A stretch of 64,000 nucleotides of DNA from Luteibacter aegosomatissinici (lineage in GTDB: Bacteria; Pseudomonadota; Gammaproteobacteria; Xanthomonadales; Rhodanobacteraceae). Where the stretch lies: positions 3,100,001-3,164,000 of the forward strand of contig NZ_CP095742.1 in NCBI RefSeq assembly GCF_023078495.1, in the 5' to 3' direction. The position numbers and the translations under genes were made by a program. The notes beneath the pieces are model-generated. The model did no database searches and was not told the DNA's origin. It saw nothing but the letters and a program-made list of their open reading frames with translations. This document shows, piece after piece, positions 18,154-27,691 of this stretch; position 1 is the stretch's first letter; each line of letters opens with the position of its first letter.

Positions 18154-18202
18154 CACAGGGTTATCGGGCGCAAGGCTAGGTAGCGCACATGACACAAAGG
18201 CG

Positions 18203-18235
18203 CCGGTTCAGTGACAAGGTTGATGACGCGGCCAT
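18203..18235 (+). promoter_or_regulatory. Candidate ECF-sigma promoter for the small secreted-protein gene
   Basis: The plus strand carries CCGGTTCAGTGACA, then ACGCGGCCAT. Relative to the tpsB motif at 15875-15907, the first 11 bases are identical and the ACGCG block falls at exactly the same offset. It lies 74 nt before the start of the 18309 gene and points towards it. The region also separates that gene from the divergent STN-sigma-FecR operon. Confidence 0.45.
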
Positions 18236-18308
18236 GACAGCCGTGACGTGCTTCCTCTTTCGCGTCATACCGTGGTATCCAACGCGCCGAGGCCTATGGG
18301 GAAGGTAT

Positions 18309-18659
18309 ATGTGGATTCGGCAAAGTTGTCTTTTGCTTGTCAGTTTGTCCGCTGCGGCGAGCGTGCATTCGCAATCCGTGGTGGATCTTCCCGGTGTCCA
18401 TGCCCAGGCGAATACCTCTTGCGTGGAGCCCGCGCTCACCGGTAGCGCCGCCCTCTCCTACACCTGCCTCAACCAGGCACTGGCCACGGGGACACCGATG
18501 CCTTCGCCGCTGGATGCCAACGACGTGCGCAACGTACCGAGCAACAAGCTTGGCCTCTACAACGCCGCTGCGCTCGGCCACCGCATGAGCACGAACCTGG
18601 GGCAAAGCGTGCAACCGTACCGGCCACCCGCTCCGACCTACCCCTCACCTGTCCACTAA
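18309..18659 (+). CDS. Small secreted protein divergent from the signalling operon
   Basis: A 116-aa protein of unrecognised family. The ATG at 18309 follows GGGGAAGG at good spacing and opens a signal peptide (MWIRQSCLLLVSLSAAASVHSQ). The mature part has two Cys (SCVEP and YTCLN, about 18 residues apart, possibly a disulphide). It also has a 'NKLGLYNAAALGHRMSTNLG' helix and a Pro-rich C-terminus (QPYRPPAPTYPSPVH). It is transcribed away from the STN gene and has the same candidate promoter as tpsB, which suggests it belongs to the secretion system, perhaps as a periplasmic ligand or extracellular cofactor. That role is inference. Confidence 0.7.
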   Translation: MWIRQSCLLLVSLSAAASVHSQSVVDLPGVHAQANTSCVEPALTGSAALSYTCLNQALATGTPMPSPLDANDVRNVPSNKLGLYNAAALGHRMSTNLGQSVQPYRPPAPTYPSPVH

Positions 18660-18660
18660 A

Positions 18661-18676
18661 CGTCGCTCCTACAGGG
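18661..18676 (-). repeat. Single degenerate 'TGTAGGAGCG' repeat remnant
   Basis: The minus strand reads CCTGTAGGAGCGACG, the head of the dispersed repeat family seen at 41.8, 44.0, 51.2, 55.0 and 56.3 kb. The TAG in it is used as the stop codon of the RND gene. Confidence 0.4.
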
Positions 18677-21600
18677 ATGGCGACGAGGAAAGCTGCCCTT
18701 TTGCCAGGCGGCGTTCGCGCCGAAGCGCCTTTGCCGCCCGCCGATCGTGCTGCCACAGATAGATTGCCGGCGTACTTAGCAAGGTAAGCAGCTGCGACAC
18801 GAGCAACCCGCCGAGGATGGCGATGCCCAGCGGCACGCGCATTTCCGACCCGACGCCAAACCCGATCGCCAACGGCAGCGCGGCTCCCATGGCGGCGAGC
18901 GTAGTCATTGTGATGGGCCTGAAACGCACCAGTGCCGCCTCGCGGATCGCATCGACCGGCGACATGCCCCGCTCCCGCTCCGCCACCAAGGCGAAGTCCA
19001 CCATCATGATGGCGTTCTTCTTCACGATGCCGATCAGCATCAACACCGCGATCACCGACATGAGCGTGAGTGGCGTCTGCGTCACGAACATGGCGAGGTA
19101 AGCCCCCATACCGGCTGCGGGCAGTGTGGAAAGGATGGTGAGTGGGTGGAGGAGGCTCTCGTACAGGATGCCCAGCAGGACATACATGATGACGATCACC
19201 GCCATCAACATAAGCATGGCGCCGACCACGGCTTCGATCAGTTTCTGGTTTGAACCCGAATAGTCGTTCTGCACACCAGGCGGGAGCCGGGCGTGGGCGA
19301 CCAGGTCATCGACGATGCGCATCCCCTGCACCTGGTTCACGCCGGGGGCCAGGTTGTAGCTGATCGACGACGATTCCAGCTGGTTGTAGTGGCTGATGCC
19401 GGTAGGCGTGATCGCTGGGGCGATGCTCGCAACGGCGGAAAGCGGCAACATGGCGCCCTTGTCGCTGCGCAGGTACGTAGTGAGGAGCGCGCCGGGCTGC
19501 AGCGCTTCGGCGCCCGACGCCGTGAGCACGATCTTGTAGGTGTTCGTTTCCGAATAAATGTTCGCAATCTGGCGCTGGCCGAACGCGCTGTACAGGGCCT
19601 CGTCCACCGCAGCCATGCTCACCCCGAGGCGGGCTGCGGCATCGCGATCGACTGTTACTGCCTGCTCCTTGCCGATCGCGTCGAAGCTGGTGCCCACGTC
19701 TCGTACCTGTGGCAACGTGCGCATGCGCCGCGCCAGCGCCAGCGTCGTGTCCTGCAAACCCTGCCCGGATGAACTGGTGAGCTGCACCTGGTATTGGGCG
19801 CCACCGGAGCGTGTATCGCCACTACCGCCAAAGAACTGTACCGGCGACATCACCACGGTAACGTCGCTGAGGCCCTTGAAGCGGCTGGCCAGCCGTTTGA
19901 TAACGTCGCCTACCTTTACCCTGCGCTGAGCGGGCGGCTTCAAATCGACGTAGAACGAGGCGGTGCTCCCCACGGCACCCCCGGGGCCGTTCCCACCTCC
20001 AAGTATCGCGGTGACATCGGCCACCGCAGTGTCCGCGAGCAGCGTTTCGGCGACAGCGCGACTACGTTCGGCCAGCCGCTCAGGGGATACATTGGCATCC
20101 GTGCGCAGGGTCGCCTGCAGCATGCCCAGGTCTTCATCGGGCATGATCCCGCCGCCTGCCGTCGCAGCCACCACCACGGCCAGCGCAGCGGTCAACACGA
20201 TCAGGAGCACGGGTTGCCAGCGCATGACGCGGCGGTGGCGCATGGCCCACGCGAGCATTCGCTCGTAGTGGCGGAGAACGCGCTCGTCCCACCGCGCCAG
20301 CATCGCCGCCCAGCCTGACTCACCGCCCCGTGGCTGGTGCCGCAAGTACCGTCCGCACAAGGCCGGCGTGATGGTCAGGGACACCGCTGCGCTAACCACA
20401 ATCGCGACCACCAGCGTCACTGAAAACTCGTGGACCAGCGATACAAAGATGTTATGGCCGAATACCATGGGTGCGAAGACAGCGATCAATGACAGCGTGA
20501 TCGAGACGACCGTGAAGCCGATGTCACGCGTACCGACCAGGGCCGCATCCAACGGCGCCATATCCATTTCCATATGTCGCACGATGTTCTCAATGACCAC
20601 GATCGCGTCATCGACCACGAACCCGATGGCGAGCACGAGCGCTACAAGGGAGAGCGTGTTGAGCGTATAGCCAAGGAGGTACATGGCAACGAATGCGCCT
20701 GCGAGCGAGAGTGGCACGCTCGCCATCGCGATAAGCGTGGGCCCCCACCTGCGAAGGAACAGCAGCATGACCCCGGCCACCATGAGCACACTGACGCCCA
20801 GCGTAAGCTCCACTTCATGCAAGGCCGTTTTCGTCGACTGGGTCAGGTCAAAGATGGGAGTGATGCGCGTATCGGCCGGCAACAGGCCGCGCAGCGCCGG
20901 CAGGCGCGATCGTATGGCATCGGCCGTCGCGACGGCATTGGCCTCGGCGCGCTTGCTTACCTGTAAGACGACACTGCGCTGGCCGTTAAACCATGCCTTC
21001 TGATGAAGGTCCTCCTGCCCGCTGCTGATCGAGGCGACATCGGCCAGCCGCACCGGCGTGCCATGGCGCACGGCGACGATGGATTGGGCGAACGCGGCGG
21101 GATCTCGCAGCGAGTCATTGGCGAGCACCGTCATCTGCGAGGCGCTCGTGCCGATCGTGCCGAGTGCAGAGGTCACGTTGGCGGCGATGAGCGCGTTGCT
21201 GATGTCATTCGCGGTTATGCCTTTGGCTGCCAATGCCAGGCTATCCAGCTCCACCCGGACAGCGTGGGGCGATCCACCCGACACCGTGACATTCGCCACC
21301 CCGTCCACTTGCGCGATGGCGGGCTTGGCAAGGCTGTCCGCCAGGTCAAAGAGACGATCGGGCGGCACGCTATCGGAGCTCAGCGTGATCAACAGCACGG
21401 GCAGTTGGGACGTATCGAACTTGAAATACTGTGGCGGCGCGGGCATGCCCGGCGGAAGGTCGGTGGCCGCACTATTGATGGCCATCTGCACATCGCGTGC
21501 CGCGGCATCGGTATCGGTTCCGAACTCAAACAGCAGCTGCACCTGCGCCGACCCCGCATCGGCGATGCCCGCCATCTGCCTGATGCCCGGAATACGCCCC

Positions 21601-21815
21601 AGATGGCGCTCAAGCGGTGCCATGACCGTGTTGGCCATCGTATCGGCATTGGCTCCAGGCACCTGGGCGAACACCACGACAGCGGGAAATTCGACATTCG
21701 GCAACGCCGCGACGCCGAGTTGCAGGTAGGCCCAGAGTCCCGCCAGCACCAACCCGATGCCGAGCAGCGAAGCGCCCGCCGGACGCTTGATCAGAGGTGC
21801 GAATACATTCATCAC
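18669..21815 (-). CDS. RND-family efflux pump inner-membrane permease (HAE-1/MdtB-C-like)
   Basis: A 1048-aa permease of the AcrB/MdtC superfamily, full length. An N-terminal membrane helix (FAPLIKRPAGASLLGIGLVL) is followed by the first porter domain and the TM2-6 block. TM4 contains 'LAIGFVVDDAIVVIEN' with the paired Asp of the proton relay. The second porter domain and a C-terminal TM block ('LIGIVKKNAIMMVDFAL') complete it. The start has two adjacent Mets. No membrane-fusion protein or outer-membrane factor gene adjoins it, unusual for this family, so it must borrow partners encoded elsewhere. Substrate is unknown; drugs or bile-like amphiphiles are typical for the clade. Confidence 0.92.
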   Translation of the reverse strand: MMNVFAPLIKRPAGASLLGIGLVLAGLWAYLQLGVAALPNVEFPAVVVFAQVPGANADTMANTVMAPLERHLGRIPGIRQMAGIADAGSAQVQLLFEFGTDTDAAARDVQMAINSAATDLPPGMPAPPQYFKFDTSQLPVLLITLSSDSVPPDRLFDLADSLAKPAIAQVDGVANVTVSGGSPHAVRVELDSLALAAKGITANDISNALIAANVTSALGTIGTSASQMTVLANDSLRDPAAFAQSIVAVRHGTPVRLADVASISSGQEDLHQKAWFNGQRSVVLQVSKRAEANAVATADAIRSRLPALRGLLPADTRITPIFDLTQSTKTALHEVELTLGVSVLMVAGVMLLFLRRWGPTLIAMASVPLSLAGAFVAMYLLGYTLNTLSLVALVLAIGFVVDDAIVVIENIVRHMEMDMAPLDAALVGTRDIGFTVVSITLSLIAVFAPMVFGHNIFVSLVHEFSVTLVVAIVVSAAVSLTITPALCGRYLRHQPRGGESGWAAMLARWDERVLRHYERMLAWAMRHRRVMRWQPVLLIVLTAALAVVVAATAGGGIMPDEDLGMLQATLRTDANVSPERLAERSRAVAETLLADTAVADVTAILGGGNGPGGAVGSTASFYVDLKPPAQRRVKVGDVIKRLASRFKGLSDVTVVMSPVQFFGGSGDTRSGGAQYQVQLTSSSGQGLQDTTLALARRMRTLPQVRDVGTSFDAIGKEQAVTVDRDAAARLGVSMAAVDEALYSAFGQRQIANIYSETNTYKIVLTASGAEALQPGALLTTYLRSDKGAMLPLSAVASIAPAITPTGISHYNQLESSSISYNLAPGVNQVQGMRIVDDLVAHARLPPGVQNDYSGSNQKLIEAVVGAMLMLMAVIVIMYVLLGILYESLLHPLTILSTLPAAGMGAYLAMFVTQTPLTLMSVIAVLMLIGIVKKNAIMMVDFALVAERERGMSPVDAIREAALVRFRPITMTTLAAMGAALPLAIGFGVGSEMRVPLGIAILGGLLVSQLLTLLSTPAIYLWQHDRRAAKALRRERRLAKGQLSSSPSL

Positions 21816-21878
21816 TGCCCTGAAACTCCCTTTCAGCCACCCAGGGGCCGACCTTATAACGGGAGCGCCACATGGAAG

Positions 21879-21908
21879 CGTGCCATTGGTTGGCTGACCA
21901 ATGGCACG
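21879..21908. terminator. Perfect 11-bp hairpin between gspD and the RND gene
   Basis: CGTGCCATTGG and CCAATGGCACG flank an 8-nt loop just after the gspD stop. There is no U-tract on either strand, so it may be an attenuating or mRNA-protecting hairpin rather than a standard intrinsic terminator. Confidence 0.4.
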
Positions 21909-21925
21909 GTCTGGAGGGGGGAGTA

Positions 21926-24283
21926 TTACTTCAGGGGAACGGTGACGGTGGGTTCGCCATTGCCGAGTCGCGCGGTGCCGGGCGCGGCGGTGCCCGGTGA
22001 GCCGGGACGGAACGGACGCAGCGATTCGAACTTCTGCTGGTATTCGTCGGTGACCTGCTTGGCTTCGTCGCCGTTAGTGATCACCTTCGGCGTGATCAAC
22101 ACGATCAGTTCCGTGCGGTTCTTGCCGCGCGTTGTGCTACCGAAAAGGCGCCCGAAGATGGGAATGCGGTTGAGGCCCGGCACGCCAGTGTCCGTCGTGT
22201 TATCGATCTGGCGGATAAGGCCACCCAGCAACACCGTCTGGCCGCTCTGCACCGCGACCTGCGTAGCCACTTCACGCTGCTGGATCGGGAAGTTGCCGGT
22301 GGTTGCATCCTTCTGCCCCGGCGCGCTCACGACCTGGTTGATGTTCATGTACACCAGGCCGCCCGGATTCACGCGTGGGCGAACGTTGAGGATCACGCCC
22401 GTGTCCTTGTACTCCACCTGGCCAATGGTGTTGTCGGTATTGGCGTTGGTGTTGATGTAGGTCTGCTGGATCGGGATCTGGTCACCGACCTGGATGTGCG
22501 CCTTCTGGTTGTTCAACACCACCAGCGACGGCGCCGAGAGCGTCTTCGTGTTGCCATTCTGCTCCATCGCATGCAGGGCGACGGCCAGGTTGTTGTTCAC
22601 GAACGAATAGAAGAACGAGTCGGTGGCGGGCGTGTAAACATTACCGGCATTGCCAATGGCCCACTGCTGCTTGTTGCCGGGCTGCCCCACCGAGCCATTC
22701 GTGCCGCCGACCAGGCCTTCCAGGTACCACTGCACGCCAAACTGGAAGTCACCCGTAAGGTTCACTTCCAGGATGCGCGTTTCGATCTGCACCTGCAGCG
22801 GAACGGTATCGAGGCGCTTGATGGCCTGTTCGATCTCGGCCCACTGCGACGGACGGCAGCGGATCATCAGCTGGTTGTTGGTATCGACGCTGGTGATGCG
22901 CACGCCATCGTCCGTAGTGATGCCACCGCTGTGCTGACGGCGACCGGAGGAATCGTCGTCGCCGAAGCCGCTGCTCCCCGAGGAGCCAGCGCCGAAGGAA
23001 CTGCCCGTGCCACTGGTGCCATTCGAGCCAAACGTGGAAAGGCCGCCATTGTTTGAGGTGTTGAGGTAGCCGGAGCTCGACGACGATGAGCTGTTACCGA
23101 ACGAACCCGTGGTGCTGCCCAGGCCCGAACCACCGCGATTGCCAAGATCGCTATCACCGCTGCTGCCCAGCGTGCCCGAGCTAAGCCCCGGGCCGACGCG
23201 GCCGCCGCGATCGCCGCCGCTGCTGCCCGAGCCGCCACCATAGATATCCGAGAGATAATCGGCCAGGTCGGAAGCCTGCACGTTACGCACGTCATAGACG
23301 AACAGCTGCGGCTCGTTGCCACCGCCACGATCGATGCGGTCGATCCAGCTCTTCACCTCTTCGAGGTACGTAGCATTCGGGCTGATCACCACCAGCGAAT
23401 TGGTGCGTTCGATCGGGATGAAACGGAGCATGCCGGCCATGGGCGTATTGCCCTTGTCGCCGAAGATGGAATCCAGCTTGGGGGTCAGGTCCTTCACTTC
23501 GGCGCGCTGCAGGCTGAAGACGCCCACGGACATGCCGCGCAGCCAATCCACGTCGAAAGTCTTGACGGTACGCGAGTAGTTATCCAGCTCACTCGCGGTA
23601 CCGGCCATGACGATCACGTTGCGCGTCGGGTCCGCCAACAGCGTGGCTTCGGGCCGCGCGAAGGGCTTGATCAGCTTCTGCATCTCGGTGGCCGAGATGA
23701 AGTGCAACGGGAACAGGCGGGCCTGCAGGCCGCCCGGCGGTGCCGTGGCGCCGATGCTCGGCACCACGTTGCCCGGCACGGCATCCTTGGAGGGCATCAC
23801 CACATAGCGGCCATTGGTGCGGACCAGCGCATTACCGGTCCACGACAGCAAGGTTTCAAGAATAGGCAGCGCCTGCTCGGCCGTCACCGGCTGCGAGGTG
23901 GAGAACGAGACGTTGCCCTGGACGCCCGGGACGATCGAATAGTTTTCGTGCAGCAGGTCACCCAGGATGGCTTTCACCACCGACTCGACCGGCTGGTTCT
24001 CAAAATTGAAGGTGACGGTGCCCTGCCCCTCGGCCACCGGCTTCGGTTCGGCCAGGCCCACGGGCTTGACGAACTCGCCCGTTCCCGTGGTGATCTGTGC
24101 GGGGGCGACGACGGCATTCTGCGGGCCAACCGGCGGGGCGATTACCGGGCGCGGCGCCGGCTTTTCGGTACCGGCCAGGGCTTCTCGCTGCAGTGCGCCA
24201 TCGTCTTTGGGTTGCGGTAGCGTGGTGCATCCGGCAAGCGCTACCGCCAGCGCCGTAACGCTGATCACGGGCTTTTTGAACAT
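21926..24283 (-). CDS. gspD: Type II secretion system secretin GspD (XpsD-like lipoprotein)
   Basis: A 785-aa outer-membrane secretin. A lipoprotein signal peptide with lipobox LAGC (Cys19) is followed by an N0 domain (about residues 85-165, 'VTFNFENQPVESVVKAILGD') and N1-N2 modules ('FPLHFISATEMQKLIKPF', 'VGVFSLQRAEVKDL'). A long Gly/Ser-rich insert covers residues ~350-460. The N3 and secretin domains follow ('IQVGDQIPIQQTY', 'NVRPRVNPGG', 'VLLGGLIRQ', 'NRIPIFGRLFG', 'ELIVLITPKVI'). Lipid-anchored GspD is the Xanthomonas XpsD style, allowing outer-membrane targeting without a separate pilotin. The other gsp genes are not here; the upstream neighbour is gnd, 185 bp away. Confidence 0.93.
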   Translation of the reverse strand: MFKKPVISVTALAVALAGCTTLPQPKDDGALQREALAGTEKPAPRPVIAPPVGPQNAVVAPAQITTGTGEFVKPVGLAEPKPVAEGQGTVTFNFENQPVESVVKAILGDLLHENYSIVPGVQGNVSFSTSQPVTAEQALPILETLLSWTGNALVRTNGRYVVMPSKDAVPGNVVPSIGATAPPGGLQARLFPLHFISATEMQKLIKPFARPEATLLADPTRNVIVMAGTASELDNYSRTVKTFDVDWLRGMSVGVFSLQRAEVKDLTPKLDSIFGDKGNTPMAGMLRFIPIERTNSLVVISPNATYLEEVKSWIDRIDRGGGNEPQLFVYDVRNVQASDLADYLSDIYGGGSGSSGGDRGGRVGPGLSSGTLGSSGDSDLGNRGGSGLGSTTGSFGNSSSSSSSGYLNTSNNGGLSTFGSNGTSGTGSSFGAGSSGSSGFGDDDSSGRRQHSGGITTDDGVRITSVDTNNQLMIRCRPSQWAEIEQAIKRLDTVPLQVQIETRILEVNLTGDFQFGVQWYLEGLVGGTNGSVGQPGNKQQWAIGNAGNVYTPATDSFFYSFVNNNLAVALHAMEQNGNTKTLSAPSLVVLNNQKAHIQVGDQIPIQQTYINTNANTDNTIGQVEYKDTGVILNVRPRVNPGGLVYMNINQVVSAPGQKDATTGNFPIQQREVATQVAVQSGQTVLLGGLIRQIDNTTDTGVPGLNRIPIFGRLFGSTTRGKNRTELIVLITPKVITNGDEAKQVTDEYQQKFESLRPFRPGSPGTAAPGTARLGNGEPTVTVPLK

Positions 24284-24468
24284 GGAACAACGTACTCCCT
24301 CGTTGGACTCGGTGGCCGTTACCCCTCGGGCGGCCGCCTCGTTAGAGGCCCAACTCTATAGGGAGGTTCCCTTCCAGCGCTAGCGTGTCATTGCAAAACT
24401 CGACTGGCGCACATTAACGGCACGCCGGAATGAGGTCCGGCGCGCCATTCGGGGCGATGCGGGCCTGT

Positions 24469-25884
24469 TCAGTCAGCGGCCCACTCGGCGTGGAAACTGC
24501 CTTTTTCGTCAATCCGCTCGAACGTGTGGGCACCAAAGAAATCGCGCTGTGCCTGAATGAGATTGGCAGGAAGTACCTCGGCGCGGTAGCTGTCGTAATA
24601 AGCAATAGCCGCCGAGAAACCCGGTACCGGCACCCCCATCCGCACGGCCTCGGCCACCACCTCGCGCAAGGCGCCCTGGTAACCCTGGACGATATCGCGG
24701 AAATACGGATCCAGCAGGAGGTTCTTCAGCTTCGGATCGTGCTGGTAGGCATCGGTGATCTTCTGGAGAAAACGGGCGCGGATAATGCAGCCGGCGCGGA
24801 AGATCTTAGCGATCTCACCGTAATGAAGATCCCAGTGATTCTCCTCCGATGCCGCACGCAGCTGGGCGAAGCCCTGAGCATAGGAAATGAGCTTGCTCAT
24901 ATACAGCGCCTTGCGCACGGCCTCGATAAAGGCCTTGCGGTCGCCGCTGAATTTGCCGGCCCCGGGGCCCTTCAATTGTTTGCTGGCCTCCATGCGCTCA
25001 TCCTTCATGGAGGACAGCACGCGGGCAAAGACCGATTCGGTGATGAGCGTGAGCGGCACGCCCAGGTCCAGTGCGCTCTGGCTGGTCCACTTGCCCGTGC
25101 CCTTCTGCGCGGCGCGGTCCAGGATCACATCGACCAGCATCTTGCCCGTCTTCTCATCCTTGCGGCGGAAGATTTTCGCCGTGATATCGATCAGGAAGCT
25201 GTCGAGTTCGCCCTTGTTCCATTCATCGTAAACCGCGGCCAGTTCTTCATTGGAAAGCCCCACCACGTGCTTCAGCACCGCATAGCTTTCGGCAATGAGC
25301 TGCATATCGCCGTATTCGATGCCGTTATGCACCATCTTAACGTAGTGCCCGGCGCCGTCCGGGCCGATGTACGTAACGCAGGGCTCGCCATCGGGGGCCT
25401 TCGCAGCAATTTCCGTGAGAATCGGGGCCACCAGGTCATACGCATCGCGCGGGCCGCCCGGCATGATCGACGGGCCCTTGAGTGCACCTTCCTCGCCGCC
25501 GGAAACACCGGTGCCGATAAAATGCAGCCCGTCCTTTGCCAGTTCTTCGCCACGGCGCACGGTGTCCTTGTAATAGGTATTACCGCCGTCAATCACGATA
25601 TCGCCCTTATCCAGCAGGGGGCGCAATTCCTCGATCACCGCATCGGTGCCCTTGCCCGCCTGCACCATCAACAGGATCCGCCGGGGCTTCTCCAGCGAAT
25701 CGACGAAGGCCTGCAGGGTATCGGTGGGAATGAGCTTCTTGCCCTTGCTCTCTTCCATCACCTCATCGGTGCGGGACTTGGTACGGTTATAGATGGAAAC
25801 CGCGTGGCCGCGGCTTTCGATATTCCAGGCCAGGTTGCGGCCCATCACGGCCATGCCGATCACGCCAATCTTCTGCTTGCTCAC
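24469..25884 (-). CDS. gnd: 6-phosphogluconate dehydrogenase, decarboxylating
   Basis: A 471-aa cytosolic enzyme of the oxidative pentose-phosphate pathway (6-phosphogluconate + NADP+ to ribulose-5-phosphate + CO2 + NADPH). The N-terminal Rossmann motif is '[16 protein letters not shown]' with 'NRTKSR' after the second strand, favouring NADP. The signature '[21 protein letters not shown]' region and '[16 protein letters not shown]' (catalytic Lys and substrate-binding residues) are present. The length is that of the long, E. coli-type enzyme. It stands alone, divergent from scoA across about 200 bp. Confidence 0.97.
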   Translation of the reverse strand: MSKQKIGVIGMAVMGRNLAWNIESRGHAVSIYNRTKSRTDEVMEESKGKKLIPTDTLQAFVDSLEKPRRILLMVQAGKGTDAVIEELRPLLDKGDIVIDGGNTYYKDTVRRGEELAKDGLHFIGTGVSGGEEGALKGPSIMPGGPRDAYDLVAPILTEIAAKAPDGEPCVTYIGPDGAGHYVKMVHNGIEYGDMQLIAESYAVLKHVVGLSNEELAAVYDEWNKGELDSFLIDITAKIFRRKDEKTGKMLVDVILDRAAQKGTGKWTSQSALDLGVPLTLITESVFARVLSSMKDERMEASKQLKGPGAGKFSGDRKAFIEAVRKALYMSKLISYAQGFAQLRAASEENHWDLHYGEIAKIFRAGCIIRARFLQKITDAYQHDPKLKNLLLDPYFRDIVQGYQGALREVVAEAVRMGVPVPGFSAAIAYYDSYRAEVLPANLIQAQRDFFGAHTFERIDEKGSFHAEWAAD

Positions 25885-26088
25885 GGGTCACTCCGACGAA
25901 GCCAACGGAAAGGGTCGAGGATAGATGCGCCGATGCCATCGCGATTGGCGAAATTCGCGCGAGATTCGCCGCATTGCAGCATCACTTCTCCCAAGCATGC
26001 CCGGGAAAACGGCGACGGAACGTGATGGCGGTCGGCTATCATGGCCGGCGAACCGGCGGCCGGCCCGCCATGAAGGAAACAGGTACGC

Positions 26089-26808
26089 ATGAACCAGGTG
26101 ACGTCGCACAAGCGCGACAAGCGTGTGGCCAATGCCCACGAGGCGCTGAAAGGTCTGGTGGCCGATGGGCAGATCATCGCCGTCGGCGGTTTCGGCCTTT
26201 GTGGCATCCCCGAGCTGCTGATCGAAGCGCTGCGGGACTCGGGCGTGAAGCAGCTCACCGCCGTGTCCAACAACGCTGGTATCGATGGGGTGGGCCTGGG
26301 CCTGCTGCTGGAAACCCGGCAGATCCGCAAGATGGTCTCGTCCTACGTGGGTGAGAACAAGGAATTCGAGCGCCAGTTCCTGGCCGGCGAGCTGGAGGTG
26401 GAATTCACCCCGCAGGGCACCCTGGCCGAGAAGCTGCGCGCCGGCGGCGCCGGCATCCCGGCCTTCTTCACCCGCACGGGCTACGGCACCCAGGTGGCCG
26501 AAGGCAAGGAGACCCGCGAGTTCGACGGGCAGATGTACGTGATGGAGCGCTCCATCGTGGCCGACGTGGCCCTGGTGAAGGCGTGGAAGGCCGATCCGTC
26601 GGGCAACCTGGTGTTCCGCAAGACCGCGCGCAACTTCAACCCGATGGTCGCCACGGCCGGCAAGGTCTGCGTGGCCGAGGTGGAAATCATGGTGGAGGTG
26701 GGCGAGCTCGATCCGGACCAGATCCACACGCCGGGCATCTACGTCGACCGCATCGTGCACAACCCCGCGCCATCCAAGCGCATTGAACAGCGCACCGTGC
26801 GCGCCTGA
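26089..26808 (+). CDS. scoA: 3-oxoacid CoA-transferase subunit A
   Basis: A 239-aa alpha subunit of a family I CoA transferase that moves CoA from succinyl-CoA to a 3-oxoacid such as acetoacetate. It has the CoA-binding Gly-rich loop ('[20 protein letters not shown]') and the '[24 protein letters not shown]' region typical of ScoA/AtoD. It is followed 10 bp later by subunit B with an AGGAG ribosome site at its stop (TGAGGAGATC). The pair likely serves ketone-body or branched aromatic catabolism. A PcaI-type 3-oxoadipate role cannot be excluded. Confidence 0.93.
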   Translation: MNQVTSHKRDKRVANAHEALKGLVADGQIIAVGGFGLCGIPELLIEALRDSGVKQLTAVSNNAGIDGVGLGLLLETRQIRKMVSSYVGENKEFERQFLAGELEVEFTPQGTLAEKLRAGGAGIPAFFTRTGYGTQVAEGKETREFDGQMYVMERSIVADVALVKAWKADPSGNLVFRKTARNFNPMVATAGKVCVAEVEIMVEVGELDPDQIHTPGIYVDRIVHNPAPSKRIEQRTVRA

Positions 26809-26818
26809 GGAGATCATC

Positions 26819-27454
26819 ATGGCCTGGACCCGCGAACAAATGGCGCAGCGCGCCGCCAAGGAACTCTCCGACGGCGATTATGTGAACCTCGGCATTGGCC
26901 TGCCCACGTTGGTGGCCAACCACCTGCCTGAGGGTGTGGATGTGTGGCTGCAATCCGAAAACGGCCTGCTCGGCATCGGCCCCTTCCCCACCGAGGATGA
27001 AGTGGACGCCGACCTGATCAACGCAGGCAAGCAGACCGTCACCGCGCGCAAGGGCGCGGCGTTTTTCTCCAGCGCGGATTCGTTCGCGATGATTCGTGGC
27101 GGCCACATCGATATTTCGATCCTTGGCGCCATGCAGGTCACCTGCGAAGGTGACATCGCGAACTGGATGGTGCCCGGCAAGATGGTGAAGGGCATGGGTG
27201 GCGCGATGGACCTGGTGGCTGGCGTGAAGCGCGTCGTGGTCGTCATGGAACACACCGCGAAGGATGGCGGCCACAAGATCCTGAAGGAATGCACCCTGCC
27301 CCTCACCGGCAAGGGCGTGGTCGATCGCATCATCACCGAGCTGGGCGTGTTCGATGTGACCCCGGGCGGCCTGGAGCTGATCGAGCTGGCACCGGATGTG
27401 GATGTGGCCAAGCTGCGCGACGCTACGGGTTGCGAGTTCACATCGAAGGTATAA
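26819..27454 (+). CDS. scoB: 3-oxoacid CoA-transferase subunit B
   Basis: A 211-aa beta subunit. It contains '[18 protein letters not shown]' and the catalytic-Glu motif '[10 protein letters not shown]' that forms the glutamyl-CoA thioester. The ATG at 26819 follows GAGGAGATCATC; an in-frame start 36 nt upstream would overlap scoA and lacks a ribosome site. A strong intrinsic terminator lies immediately after, so scoAB is a two-gene operon. Confidence 0.94.
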   Translation: MAWTREQMAQRAAKELSDGDYVNLGIGLPTLVANHLPEGVDVWLQSENGLLGIGPFPTEDEVDADLINAGKQTVTARKGAAFFSSADSFAMIRGGHIDISILGAMQVTCEGDIANWMVPGKMVKGMGGAMDLVAGVKRVVVVMEHTAKDGGHKILKECTLPLTGKGVVDRIITELGVFDVTPGGLELIELAPDVDVAKLRDATGCEFTSKV

Positions 27455-27458
27455 AAGA

Positions 27459-27486
27459 AAAGCCCCGGTCTCACGACCGGGGCTTT
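27459..27486 (+). terminator. Intrinsic terminator of scoAB
   Basis: Perfect 12-bp stem AAAGCCCCGGTC / GACCGGGGCTTT with a TCAC tetraloop, 5 bp after the scoB stop. The A-rich and T-rich flanks make it usable on both strands. Confidence 0.9.
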
Positions 27487-27632
27487 CAGAATAAAGTCGC
27501 TCCGCAGAGGGCGCCTCAGTGTGGGCCTCGGGGGGGGAGGTAGGCCAAAACACCGGGTATAGCGCCAGTACGGAGCGAGGGCCACTACCGACCCAGGGGG
27601 AGGGGTTGGTGGTAGGGCGAGACAAATAATAG

Positions 27633-27646
27633 ATTTCCTAGGAAAT
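27633..27646. promoter_or_regulatory. Palindrome ATTTCCTAGGAAAT in the lysR upstream region
   Basis: A 14-bp perfect palindrome lies 46 bp before the LysR start, in an AT-rich island (27620-27691). The preceding 27487-27610 is G-rich and shows no gene. It could be an operator, for example for the LysR itself, but it lacks the usual T-N11-A form. Confidence 0.35.
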
Positions 27647-27691
27647 GTTCGCCAATATATCTTTCAGCGATCACTTATATGAAATTCAACT

